From NCBI GenBank assembly GCA_018056205.1, contig JAGPGC010000001.1, forward strand, positions 1,976-33,931: 31,956 bases of DNA. Direction: 5' to 3'. The notes beneath the pieces were generated by a model. It was not told the origin of the DNA. It made no database searches and saw only the letters and a program-made list of their open reading frames with translations. Position numbers and translations under genes: made by a program. Positions within the stretch are counted from its first letter, which is position 1, and every line of letters begins with the position of its first letter. Shown piece after piece: positions 22,017 through 30,111 of this stretch. This DNA comes from Candidatus Atribacteria bacterium (GTDB lineage Bacteria; Atribacterota; Atribacteria; Atribacterales; Atribacteraceae).

Positions 22017-22141
22017 AAATTAATTATAAACCAAAAATAACCTTTGTTATTTCTCTTATTCCAGTTTGTAACTCTCTTGAATTAGCATAGACTTATTGTA
22101 AGAATATTAAATAAGAAATATTTCAAAGAAAAGAGGAAGTT

Positions 22142-22512
22142 GTCATTCTTAGGAACTTTTTTTGCGACGTGAGAATCCAATCTTTTAAGTTTTTAAAGTC
22201 TAAATTATAAGATTATCACGCCCTCAGCCCTGAATAAATTTTTCAAGGCTATTTTTGAGAATTTAAATCTTTCTTATACCGTAGGCAGATCAGCCTCAGG
22301 ATGACGACCGCGTCGTCAGATGATATCATCAATAAGAAACCAACTCTAAGGATCACTTGAATTAAAAGGATAACCACATCGCTTCACTAATCGTAACGAA
22401 GGATTTATCGGATAATAGACTGAAAGAAAGGTGCCTCTCCCTTAATTGCTTTACCTTTTATTACTCATCACTCTCACCCTTACTCATCAAAGTATTTATA
22501 GGAAAGGGATGG
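22142..22512. repeat. dispersed repeat family B, degenerate copy
   Basis: It starts GTCATTCTTAGGA, then GCGACGTGAGAATCCAATC. It contains an inverted end CCTCAGGATGAC (22294-22305) and later ACCACATCGCTTC and CTTTACCTTTTATTACTCATC blocks. The blocks appear in the same order at 29795-30050. The copy looks interrupted and mutated. Confidence 0.65.
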
Positions 22513-22590
22513 AAAAAAGGTAACGAGCATGTTCGAAAAATGACATTGTAAATATACATCAGAACAAACAATAGCCAAATTTATAAATAA

Positions 22591-22667
22591 AATTATTTAT
22601 TTCATGAAATCTAAATAATATGAAATTATTTATTTAATTGACTTCAAAGAGTAATTTCATTTAATAT
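22591..22667 (+). promoter_or_regulatory. ABC-operon promoter with possible operator
   Basis: TTGACT (22638-22643) and TAATAT (22662-22667) lie 18 bases apart, 20-60 bases before the binding-protein gene. Just upstream is a 12-base palindrome ATTTCATGAAAT (22599-22610), flanked by a direct repeat AAATTATTTATTT whose copies begin near 22590 and 22623. The palindrome could bind a regulator; none is encoded nearby. Confidence 0.45.
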
Positions 22668-22698
22668 ATAAGCATCAACAAATATTGGAGGGGTTAAT

Positions 22699-24063
22699 AT
22701 GAGGAAATTTCAATTTATTCTAAGTATTGTTATCCTTTTAATGGTCACGCTTCTTTTTTCATCTTTCGCTCTTGCTGCATTTGAAGATTGGAAAATCGAT
22801 TGGAAGCAGTTTGCCGGTACCCATATTGAGATAGGAATGGTTCGTCACCCAATGACAGACTCTTTACTTCCACTTATCCCTGAATTTGAAGCACTAACTG
22901 GCATTGATGTAGGATTTGAAGTCCTCTCGGAAGTTCAATTCCGCGAAAAACTATTAGTTGACTTAGCATCTGGAGCCGGAATTTATGATATTTATAATAC
23001 CGGCCCTCGATATAGTTGGAAATATTACTCATCGGGATGGCTACAGCCACTTGATGACTTTTTAAATAATCCAAAATTGACCGATGCCGAGGCTTATGAT
23101 ATTAATGATTTCTTTCCGAATATGATTGCAGCAGCCCGATGGACGGGAGAGTTTGGAAAAGGCTTGGGTGAAGGACACTATCTCCATATTCCCTGTCAAG
23201 AAGAAGCCTATTGCCTGTTTTACCGTAAAGATATCCTTGAAGAAGCAGGTATTAAAGTTCCAGAAACTTGGGATGAACTATATGAAGCAGCGGTTAAATT
23301 AAACGATCAAACATTTGCGGGTAAAAAAATTAAAGGATTTGTAGCCCGTGGAATCCGTAATGAGGGACCAATATTGGTTTGGATATCACAGAAACTCTAT
23401 AGTGATGGTGGTAGATTTTTCGATGAGAATATGAATTTTGTTGGGAATGATGAAATAGGAGTTGAAACCTTCAATTGGTGTGCAAAAATTCTCCAAGATG
23501 CAGGTCCCATTGGTGTTTCAAATTTTGATTGGTATGACTGCCAGGATGGATTTGCGGCTGGGAATTATGCATTTTTCATCGATGCCGACCATATGAGTGT
23601 GGTTTTTGAAGATCCAAATTCTTCTCAAGTTGCAGGAAAGGTAGGTTATGCACTTTGTCCTGCTGGCAAAGCAGGCCGAGCTTCAGATGCCTGGTATTGG
23701 TCGATTGCAATGAGTAACTTCTCAAAAAAGAAAGAGGCAGCCTGGTTATTCATGGAATGGGCAACTTCAAAGGATATTATGCAAAAATCTGTCCTCAAGG
23801 GGAATACTGATCCTGTAAGAAAATCAGTACATTATAGTCCAGAAGTTGTTGATACATTCAAAAAATGGGGATATTATGATACCAACGAGGAGCTTACTAA
23901 ATATGCTCGAAATATGCATCCACCTGCTCCCAATATGGTTGAAGCAATGTTCCGTTTGGGTACAGCTTTCCAAGAAGTATTGCTCAAACAAAAAACTGCT
24001 CAACAGGCTCTTGATGATGCCAAACGTGATATTGATGAGATGATGGTCCCATTTAAGAAATAA
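22699..24063 (+). CDS. ABC transporter sugar-type solute-binding protein
   Basis: Extracellular capture protein of a carbohydrate importer (family 1, MalE/UgpB type). Residues 1-26 form a signal peptide with a hydrophobic core and an ALA cleavage site; there is no lipobox cysteine, so it is not an evident lipoprotein. The mature part has the expected layout: LIPEFEALTGIDVGFEV, a DIYNTGP segment, WDELYEAA, SDAWYWSIAMSN, and AAWLFMEWATSKD. It has 454 residues. The strong ribosome site GGAGGGG is at 22687-22693. The substrate cannot be named; many tryptophan and acidic residues suit a sugar ligand. A stable hairpin follows the gene. Confidence 0.9.
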   Translation: MRKFQFILSIVILLMVTLLFSSFALAAFEDWKIDWKQFAGTHIEIGMVRHPMTDSLLPLIPEFEALTGIDVGFEVLSEVQFREKLLVDLASGAGIYDIYNTGPRYSWKYYSSGWLQPLDDFLNNPKLTDAEAYDINDFFPNMIAAARWTGEFGKGLGEGHYLHIPCQEEAYCLFYRKDILEEAGIKVPETWDELYEAAVKLNDQTFAGKKIKGFVARGIRNEGPILVWISQKLYSDGGRFFDENMNFVGNDEIGVETFNWCAKILQDAGPIGVSNFDWYDCQDGFAAGNYAFFIDADHMSVVFEDPNSSQVAGKVGYALCPAGKAGRASDAWYWSIAMSNFSKKKEAAWLFMEWATSKDIMQKSVLKGNTDPVRKSVHYSPEVVDTFKKWGYYDTNEELTKYARNMHPPAPNMVEAMFRLGTAFQEVLLKQKTAQQALDDAKRDIDEMMVPFKK

Positions 24064-24087
24064 TAAGTATGGTATGGGAGGAGAAAG

Positions 24088-24120
24088 AGAGCCAGGGAAA
24101 ATGCATTTTTCCTTGGCTCT
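24088..24120 (+). promoter_or_regulatory. intercistronic mRNA hairpin
   Basis: A 14-bp stem (24088-24101 with 24107-24120, one G-U pair) with a 5-base loop lies between the binding-protein gene and the first permease gene. No T run follows, so it is not a classic terminator. Such hairpins commonly protect the upstream message, giving more binding protein than permease. Confidence 0.65.
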
Positions 24121-24132
24121 CAAAATGAATGA

Positions 24133-24993
24133 GTGAGCAAAAATAACTTTAATGCCCTTCCTTATCTACTCTGTTTGCCAGCTATTATAATTCTGATTTA
24201 TATCCTATATCCATTTGGAGTTGGACTTTGGTATTCACTAACCGACTACGTGTTTTATATTCCCCACAAGAATTTTATTGGATTTACAAATTATTTGAAG
24301 AATTTTCTGAGTATTGATTTCTGGAACTCTTTAAAAATTACTTTAGAGTATGTGGTTGGTGTTTTGTGCATTGAAATTCCATTAGGAATTGGAATCGCTC
24401 TATTGCTCGATCATAGCCACCAGATATTTCGATATTTTTTACCTCTTCCATTAATGATACCACTGGTAACATCTGCTTTGATGTGGAAATTGATGATGAA
24501 TCCTGACACTGGTGTATTAAATTATTTATTAACTAATCTGGGATTAAGACCAATCGGTTGGTTAGCTACCCCAGATACCGCACTTTATTCTATTATTTTT
24601 ATCGACGTTTGGACATTTACACCATTTGTTGCTCTAATCATGTTGGCAAGTATTCAAAATATTCCAAAAGATCAGATTGAAGCAGCTCGTATCGATGGTG
24701 CCAATGATTGGCAAGTTTTTTATAAAATTTTGATTCCATTTATTCTTCCTGCTTTATTAATTGTTTTTCTTTTTCGAGCGATCGATTCGTTTAACCAATT
24801 TACCCTGATTTATGCAACGACTCAAGGAGGACCGGGCAATGCAACCATGACCTTGCATGTTCGCGGGTGGTACGATGTCATTGTTGCATCCAAGGTTGGC
24901 ATGGGAATGACCAACCTCATAATTCTTTGGGTAATATGTTATTCATTAAGTACTTATATACTCAAACTTTGGTCAAAGAGATTAACCCAATGA
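24133..24993 (+). CDS. ABC transporter permease, MalF/UgpA type
   Basis: Membrane subunit of the importer, 286 residues with about six helices. The cytoplasmic EAA loop, where the ATPase docks, reads EAARIDGANDWQVFYKILIPFILP. It begins at GTG 24133; the nearby ATGs are in other frames and end at once. No good ribosome site is visible, and translation may depend on the hairpin just upstream. It overlaps the next permease gene by four bases (ATGA). Confidence 0.92.
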   Translation: MSKNNFNALPYLLCLPAIIILIYILYPFGVGLWYSLTDYVFYIPHKNFIGFTNYLKNFLSIDFWNSLKITLEYVVGVLCIEIPLGIGIALLLDHSHQIFRYFLPLPLMIPLVTSALMWKLMMNPDTGVLNYLLTNLGLRPIGWLATPDTALYSIIFIDVWTFTPFVALIMLASIQNIPKDQIEAARIDGANDWQVFYKILIPFILPALLIVFLFRAIDSFNQFTLIYATTQGGPGNATMTLHVRGWYDVIVASKVGMGMTNLIILWVICYSLSTYILKLWSKRLTQ

Positions 24994-25862
24994 GAGAAAA
25001 ACCAATTCAAAAAATACGGCGAATATTTTTTCTTATTTTATTTATTTTTTTTATTTTTTTTCCTTTTTTTTGGACTTTTCTGATGTCAATAAAAAATCCG
25101 ATAGATGTAATCAGCTATCCTCCAAAATTTATATTTAAACCAACTGTTGACAATTATTTATGGACCTTAGGTTTGGTAAAGCAGCAAGAAGTCACTTCTG
25201 GAATTAGGGGTCAACCTTTACCTCCTGAATTTGTAAGAGCATTTTTGAATTCATTGATTATTTGCGGAGAAACCGTAGCAGTTAGTTTGGGTGCTGGGAT
25301 ATTTGCCGCATATTCTTTATCAAGATTTTCTTTTCCTGGGAAAGAAAGCATTGCTTTTACTTTTCTAAGTTTTCGTTTTGCACCTCCATTGGTGATTATT
25401 ATTCCACTTTATTTCGTTTATCAAAGGATAAGGCTTTATGATACTTTTTCTGGATTAATTTTAGGATATCAACTTATAACCCTTCCGCTCACAATCTGGC
25501 TTTTAAGAGTTGCCTTTGAAGAAATTCCTCGAGAAATTGATGAAGCTGCCACAATTGATGGCTGTACCTGGTGGCAAAAATTTCTGAAAATTGATATCCC
25601 TCTTAGTCGCAGTGGTTTAGTATCAGTAATAATTTTATCATTCATTTTCTCATGGAATGAATTTACCTTTCCTCTTATTTTAGGAGGTCGCACCACCAAA
25701 CCAGTACCCATAGCAATGTTGGATTTTATTACTTATAGCCAAGTATTATGGGGTCCAATGGCTGCTGCTATCTTGTTAGGAATTATTCCGAATGTTTTAA
25801 GCGTTACCTTTATCCTGAGATTTTTAGTAAAAGGTCTTACTTTTGGTGCGGTAAAAGAATGA
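24990..25862 (+). CDS. ABC transporter permease, MalG/UgpE type
   Basis: Second membrane subunit, 290 residues with about six helices. The EAA loop reads EIDEAATIDGCTWWQKFLKIDIPLS. ATG 24990 is chosen since it forms an ATGA overlap with the upstream gene and gives the usual short basic N-terminus (MREKPIQKIRR) before the first helix. The frame stays open for 41 codons further upstream, but only as a shadow of the other permease. No ATPase gene follows, so a shared MsmX/UgpC-type ATPase encoded elsewhere is expected. Confidence 0.92.
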   Translation: MREKPIQKIRRIFFLILFIFFIFFPFFWTFLMSIKNPIDVISYPPKFIFKPTVDNYLWTLGLVKQQEVTSGIRGQPLPPEFVRAFLNSLIICGETVAVSLGAGIFAAYSLSRFSFPGKESIAFTFLSFRFAPPLVIIIPLYFVYQRIRLYDTFSGLILGYQLITLPLTIWLLRVAFEEIPREIDEAATIDGCTWWQKFLKIDIPLSRSGLVSVIILSFIFSWNEFTFPLILGGRTTKPVPIAMLDFITYSQVLWGPMAAAILLGIIPNVLSVTFILRFLVKGLTFGAVKE

Positions 25863-25877
25863 CAAAAATGAGTTTTA

Positions 25878-25902
25878 AATTTTGCAAAAATCATGCAAAA
25901 TT
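25878..25902. repeat. perfect inverted repeat after the ABC operon
   Basis: AATTTTGCA (25878-25886) and TGCAAAATT (25894-25902) pair perfectly around a 7-base loop, 15 bases after the permease stop. No T run follows, so it may be a 3'-end stabilising hairpin or an operator. The rest of the 265-base gap is A/T-rich, with only a weak promoter candidate (TTGCTT 26034-26039, TAATAT 26057-26062) before etfB. Confidence 0.5.
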
Positions 25903-26127
25903 AACTATAGGTGCTGTTTTATATAAAAAATTTTCCTCGGCTTGCCTCATTAAATGAAAACATTCAATTAAATTTTATTTTCAATACTCATCTATAATAA
26001 TCTAAAAAAATAAATACTTTGAATTTTTTATAATTGCTTTAAATGACCCAGAAAGATAATATAAAATAATTAAAAGAACCAGTTTTTTAACGAAGGAATA
26101 GCGAAATCATTCGAGGATATATAATCT

Positions 26128-26916
26128 ATGGAAATGATTGTATTGATAAAACAAGTACCGGAAATTGGAGAGGCTAAGATCGATCCCCAAACCGGGACTT
26201 TAAATCGTAAAGGAATACCGCTTACCATAAATCCCATTGATTTAAATGCCATAGAACTAGCACTCCAAATAAAGGAAAATCATAGTGGAACCATTCGAGT
26301 AGTAACCATGGGTCCGGAATTTGCTGAAAAAGCTTTAAGAGAAGCTTTAGCCCTGGGATGTGATGAGGCTTTCCTTCTCACTGGAAACGAATTTGCTGCC
26401 TCCGATACTTATGCAACTTCCTATGCTCTTGCCCACTTTATTACCATTTTAAAACCTTGGGATATTATTATTACTGGAGAAAAAGCTATTGATGGTGACA
26501 CTGGCCAAGTTGGTCCGGAGGTTGCTTCTTTTTTAGATATTCCCATTCTTACTTATGCTATTTATTGTCAAATGATAAACCAATCTCATTTTTTAATTGA
26601 AAGAACTATCGAAACGGGAATTCAGAAAATTACTCTTCCTCCCCCTTTTTTGATTACAGTTACCAAAGGCATGAATACCCCAAGATTTCCCACCCTTAGA
26701 GGAAAAGTGGCTGCACGTCAAAGAGAAATTCGGAAATTCAATGCCCAATCCCTCCATTTATTACCTGATTCCATAGGATTTAGTGGATCACCAACCCGAG
26801 TTGTAAAAATTGAGAATTATAAAATTGACCGAAAAGGTGTAATTTTAAAAGACCTGGATTCTACGTTAATGGCTGATAAATTTGTTGAGTTTTTAATTGA
26901 GCGAGGAGCCTTATAA
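26128..26916 (+). CDS. etfB: electron transfer flavoprotein beta subunit
   Basis: Small Etf subunit with an adenine-nucleotide-binding Rossmann-like fold, 262 residues. Signatures: VLIKQVPE at the start, INPIDLNAIELAL, TMGPEFAEKALREALALGCDEAF, and IDGDTGQVGPE at about 121-131. The DGDTxQVGP form is the one found in Etfs of bifurcating anaerobes, while mitochondrial-type EtfB has a DDDxNQTGQ-like segment. GAGGAT precedes ATG 26128. The stop is followed at once by the etfA start. Confidence 0.93.
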   Translation: MEMIVLIKQVPEIGEAKIDPQTGTLNRKGIPLTINPIDLNAIELALQIKENHSGTIRVVTMGPEFAEKALREALALGCDEAFLLTGNEFAASDTYATSYALAHFITILKPWDIIITGEKAIDGDTGQVGPEVASFLDIPILTYAIYCQMINQSHFLIERTIETGIQKITLPPPFLITVTKGMNTPRFPTLRGKVAARQREIRKFNAQSLHLLPDSIGFSGSPTRVVKIENYKIDRKGVILKDLDSTLMADKFVEFLIERGAL

Positions 26917-27912
26917 ATGAATCACCATTTGTTAGTTATAGGGGAAATTCACCGAGGAAAGATAGATCCGACAACCTATGAGATTTTAGGGGCGACTCAA
27001 CAACTCCGCAGTAAAGGGATAGAGAAGGTAGGAGTATTTTTAGGATCAGGTGAAATTAAATTTGAGGAGATTCAAAAACCTCTTCATTTTGGAGCAAATT
27101 ATATTTATGGATTAGAAAATCCCATATTTGATGAGTTAGCCTTTCATGTATCAGCTCAATTAATTATCAATACCATTCAGAAGTTAAAACCGACCATTAT
27201 TATGGCTGCAGCAACTACGCAAGGGACGACTCTTATGCCTTATATTGCAGCCAAACTACATACTGGTTTAACTGCTGATTGCACTGGATTTGATATAGAT
27301 CCCGCTGATGGCACTTTATTACAAATTCGACCGGCGATCGGTGGGAACATAATGGCGACCATTAAAACCAAAACCTATCCCCAAATGGCAACGGTTCGCC
27401 CCAATACCTTTCAACCAGTTCATGGTGAGTATTCTGACTCGATGATAGTGATCGAAGAAGATCATGTTTCCTATCCAAGCGGATTTTTATATAATGAGTT
27501 TATTGAAGAAGACCACAATCTTGATATTGCCCAAGCGAAAATTGTCTGCAGTGGTGGTCGTGGATTAAAGAATTCCCAGAATTTTTCCCTCATTGAAGAG
27601 CTGTCGCAGTGTTTGAATGGCTGTGTTGGTGGGAGTCGGGTGGCAGTTGAACAAGGTTGGATTTCTTTTCCCCATCAAGTAGGTTTAAGCGGTAAAACCA
27701 TATCACCGGATTTTTACATTGCTTTGGGAATTTCAGGTGCAATTCAACACTTGGCGGGAATGCAGACCTCTCGCTATATAATAGCTATCAATCGAGATCC
27801 AGAAGCGCAAATATTTCAACTAGCTGATTTTGGTATCGTTGGTGATGTGCTGGAAATACTCCCTCAAATAATTAAAGTTCTAAAACAAAGGAAAAAAAAT
27901 GAACCAATTTAA
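26917..27912 (+). CDS. etfA: electron transfer flavoprotein alpha subunit
   Basis: Large Etf subunit, 331 residues. The C-terminal FAD-binding domain is clear: CSGGRGLKN, VGGSRVAVEQGW, QVGLSGKTISPDFYIALGISGAIQHLAGM and IAINRDPEAQIFQLADFGIVGD. The N-terminal half pairs with EtfB. It starts directly with the Etf fold and lacks the extra N-terminal ferredoxin-like domain seen in some lactate-dehydrogenase-linked EtfA proteins. It has no gap to etfB and overlaps the dehydrogenase gene by 14 bases, strong evidence that the three act together. Confidence 0.94.
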   Translation: MNHHLLVIGEIHRGKIDPTTYEILGATQQLRSKGIEKVGVFLGSGEIKFEEIQKPLHFGANYIYGLENPIFDELAFHVSAQLIINTIQKLKPTIIMAAATTQGTTLMPYIAAKLHTGLTADCTGFDIDPADGTLLQIRPAIGGNIMATIKTKTYPQMATVRPNTFQPVHGEYSDSMIVIEEDHVSYPSGFLYNEFIEEDHNLDIAQAKIVCSGGRGLKNSQNFSLIEELSQCLNGCVGGSRVAVEQGWISFPHQVGLSGKTISPDFYIALGISGAIQHLAGMQTSRYIIAINRDPEAQIFQLADFGIVGDVLEILPQIIKVLKQRKKNEPI

Positions 27913-29314
27913 ATCCATTGATAATCAGGATATTCAATATTTTAAAACTATCGTTGGAGATCAATTTGTGTTGGTTGATTCCGAAGTCCTGAAAAATTAT
28001 TCGAAAGATGAAACCCCCGATGAAACATTAAGGTTGTTACCCGAGATTGTTATAAAACCAAAAGAAACCAGTGAAATTCAGCTTATCACCCAATATTGTT
28101 ATGATAAGTATATAGCGGTAACCCCACGAGGAGCAGGTAGCGGTTTATCAGGTGGATCGATACCAGCTTATGGTGGCGTTTTATTATCTTTGGAGAGAAT
28201 GAACCATATTTTAGAAATCGATACTGATAACCTAATTGTGGTGGTTGAACCGGGAGTCATAACTAATGATATAAACCGTAAATTAAAAGGTTATGGGTTG
28301 TTTTACGCTGGTTATCCGATGAGCCTGGAAACCTGTCAGATTGGAGGTAATGTTGCAGAAAATGCCGGAGGGGGGAAAGCCGTTAAATATGGTGTTACTG
28401 GTAATTATGTTCGGGGATTAGAGTTTGTTACCGCATCTGGTGAACTCATTCATTTCGGAGGAAAGATTTATAAAGATGTTTCAGCCTATGATATCATTCA
28501 TCTCATGGTAGGATCAGAAGGAACACTTGGAATCATAACCAAAATCTATCTCAAGGTCATTCCCCTTCCCAAGGAAAGAATTGTTTTACTGGCCCCTTTT
28601 GATGATGTGGATCAAGCTTTGCGATTGCCGGTGGTTTTATTAAAAGAAATGGCGGTATTACCTACTTCATTGGAATTTATGAACCATGAAAGTTTAGATT
28701 TCACTTATAAATATTGTAATCGTTCCTATCCTTTTCCTGAAGCCAAATCTCATATCCTGGTTGAATTAGATGGAAATAATGAAGAAGAAGTTTTTTCACT
28801 AGCAGAAAAAATTGGCAACCGGTTATTTGAAATGAGAGCAAAAGAAGTCTATATGGCCGATAACTCAGTTTTAATTGAAGAAATCTGGAAGATGCGGCGG
28901 GCTGTACCTGAGGCTATTCATCTTGCTCTACCCGTGGAAATAAATGAAGATATATCGGTTCCGATCCAAAAGATTGGAAATATTCTATTTAGTATTGAAG
29001 AGTTAAGTCAACAATATAATTTGTTCTCCCCAGTATACGGTCATATTGGTGACGGAAACTTACATGTTACCTTGGCACCGAAAAATAGAGAAGGATGGGA
29101 GAAATGTGAACCAATTACCCGAAAAACATTTTATGGGAAAGTAAAAGAATTGGGAGGGGTATTAAGTGGGGAGCATGGAGTTGGATTGAAGAGAAAAGGC
29201 TATCTTTCTCAGTTTTATTCAACGGAAGAGATAACCTTGATGCGAAATATTAAAAAAGCTTTTGATCCAAGAGGAATCCTCAACCCAGGGAAAATATTCC
29301 CTGATTCAGGATAG
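27899..29314 (+). CDS. FAD-linked 2-hydroxyacid dehydrogenase (GlcD/LDH type)
   Basis: Flavoprotein of the GlcD/D-lactate dehydrogenase family, 471 residues. The N-terminal PCMH-type FAD domain shows PRGAGSGLSGGSIP, QIGGNVAENAGGGKAVKYG and MVGSEGTLGIIT; the C-terminal oxidase domain has YGHIGDGNLHV, GEHGVGLKRKGYL and DPRGILNPGKIF. It probably oxidises lactate, glycolate or a similar 2-hydroxyacid and passes electrons to EtfAB encoded immediately upstream. The etfB-etfA-dehydrogenase order equals lctB-lctC-lctD of Acetobacterium woodii. No iron-sulfur partner (GlcF/LutA type) is adjacent. The substrate cannot be read from sequence alone. A family A repeat abuts the stop codon. Confidence 0.88.
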   Translation: MNQFKSIDNQDIQYFKTIVGDQFVLVDSEVLKNYSKDETPDETLRLLPEIVIKPKETSEIQLITQYCYDKYIAVTPRGAGSGLSGGSIPAYGGVLLSLERMNHILEIDTDNLIVVVEPGVITNDINRKLKGYGLFYAGYPMSLETCQIGGNVAENAGGGKAVKYGVTGNYVRGLEFVTASGELIHFGGKIYKDVSAYDIIHLMVGSEGTLGIITKIYLKVIPLPKERIVLLAPFDDVDQALRLPVVLLKEMAVLPTSLEFMNHESLDFTYKYCNRSYPFPEAKSHILVELDGNNEEEVFSLAEKIGNRLFEMRAKEVYMADNSVLIEEIWKMRRAVPEAIHLALPVEINEDISVPIQKIGNILFSIEELSQQYNLFSPVYGHIGDGNLHVTLAPKNREGWEKCEPITRKTFYGKVKELGGVLSGEHGVGLKRKGYLSQFYSTEEITLMRNIKKAFDPRGILNPGKIFPDSG

Positions 29315-29470
29315 ACCCTCATGTTGCTTTTAGCCGCACCACATGAAGATGAAAATAAGTATCCCCCTCACCCTGACCCTCTCCCACCAAGGGGCGAGGG
29401 AAAAAAATAAATAAAAGAATGAAATAGTTCCTTCTCCCTCGATGGGAGAAGGTAAGGATGAGGGTGAAAG
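29314..29470. repeat. dispersed palindromic repeat, family A, copy 2
   Basis: It begins GACCCTCATG right at the dehydrogenase stop and ends AGGGTGAAAG. The arms CCCTCACCCTGACCCTCTCC and GGGAGAAGGTAAGGATGAGG pair with about three mismatches in 22. The same block order as 183-334 is kept. A further fragment of the left part (about 29544-29580, GCACCAGATGAGGATGAAAA) lies just downstream. Confidence 0.75.
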
Positions 29471-30061
29471 CCTAGAAGGAGATCCTGGTTGGTTGCTCCA
29501 AAAGAATTACCTTAAAAAACGTTCAGGTATTTTCAGAATAGGCAGCCCTGCTGCTTGGCAGCACCAGATGAGGATGAAAAAGACCGAGCGGGAGAGCGGG
29601 CGAGGGGGAGTGGGAGAAAATAGTGATCAATAATGAGTGAAGAGTAATCAGTAAAAAGTCAATATTCAGTCCATATATATTGCAAGGGAGTAGAGCAGCC
29701 TACGGATTAGTAAAAATGATAAAGCACAGGAAAAAATCAACTTGGGAAAGGTACTCAACAAGTAGGTTATGTGGGAATCCCATCAACCTCCTCCGTCATT
29801 CTGAGGAGCGTATTATGCGACGTGAGAATCCCATCTTTTAAATGGTTTCAAAAAAATAATATAGGATGAGATCCTCACTCGGGATGGCACCGCTAAGGAT
29901 TACTGAATTAAATGAGATTACCACGTCGCTACGTTCCTCGCAATAACGAAAATATCAGAATGACAAAATGAAAGAAAAGTCCCCTCCTGATCACCCACTT
30001 TACCTATTATTATTCATCAATCTCGCTCGTCACGGTATTTTCAGTTAGAGTTAGGATGGTA
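29471..30061. other. intergenic region, repeats only
   Basis: No credible gene is seen. It contains a family A fragment, a purine-rich tract near 29585-29625, and a family B repeat. The few short open frames follow repeat sequence and show no protein features. Confidence 0.6.
29795..30050. repeat. dispersed repeat family B, better-preserved copy
   Basis: GTCATTCTGA at 29795-29804 has its exact inverse TCAGAATGAC at 29955-29964, bounding a 170-base unit that includes GCGACGTGAGAATCCCATC and ACCACGTCGCTACG. Similarity to the 22142-22512 copy continues past the inverted end to about 30050. The element resembles the GTCATTCTGAGG-type non-coding repeats found in diverse bacteria. Confidence 0.7.
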
Positions 30062-30090
30062 TTGACAAAAAATGTTACATATGTTCAAAT
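30062..30090 (+). promoter_or_regulatory. promoter of the trp leader
   Basis: A perfect TTGACA (30062-30067) is followed after 17 bases by TCAAAT (30085-30090, 4 of 6). Start near 30097 would place the T-box stem I just downstream. Confidence 0.5.
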
Positions 30091-30111
30091 ATTCTCAATC
30101 TTGAATATGAT

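Larger units (their letters stand above)
22017..22698. other. divergent intergenic region
   Basis: This is 682 bases without a gene, between the atp operon (leftward) and the ABC operon (rightward). It contains a decayed copy of dispersed repeat family B (22142-22512), a 12-base palindrome GATGATATCATC (22319-22330), and a promoter region at 22591-22667. Confidence 0.6.

Noticed and set aside
24867..24989. Upstream extension of the second permease gene
   Set aside because: It reads the other frame of the first permease gene and yields a Cys/His-rich stretch unlike any permease N-terminus; ATG 24990 fits better.
29442..29633. 63-codon open frame downstream of the FAD dehydrogenase gene
   Set aside because: It starts in the right arm of repeat family A and reads through a purine-rich tract; the product is low complexity.
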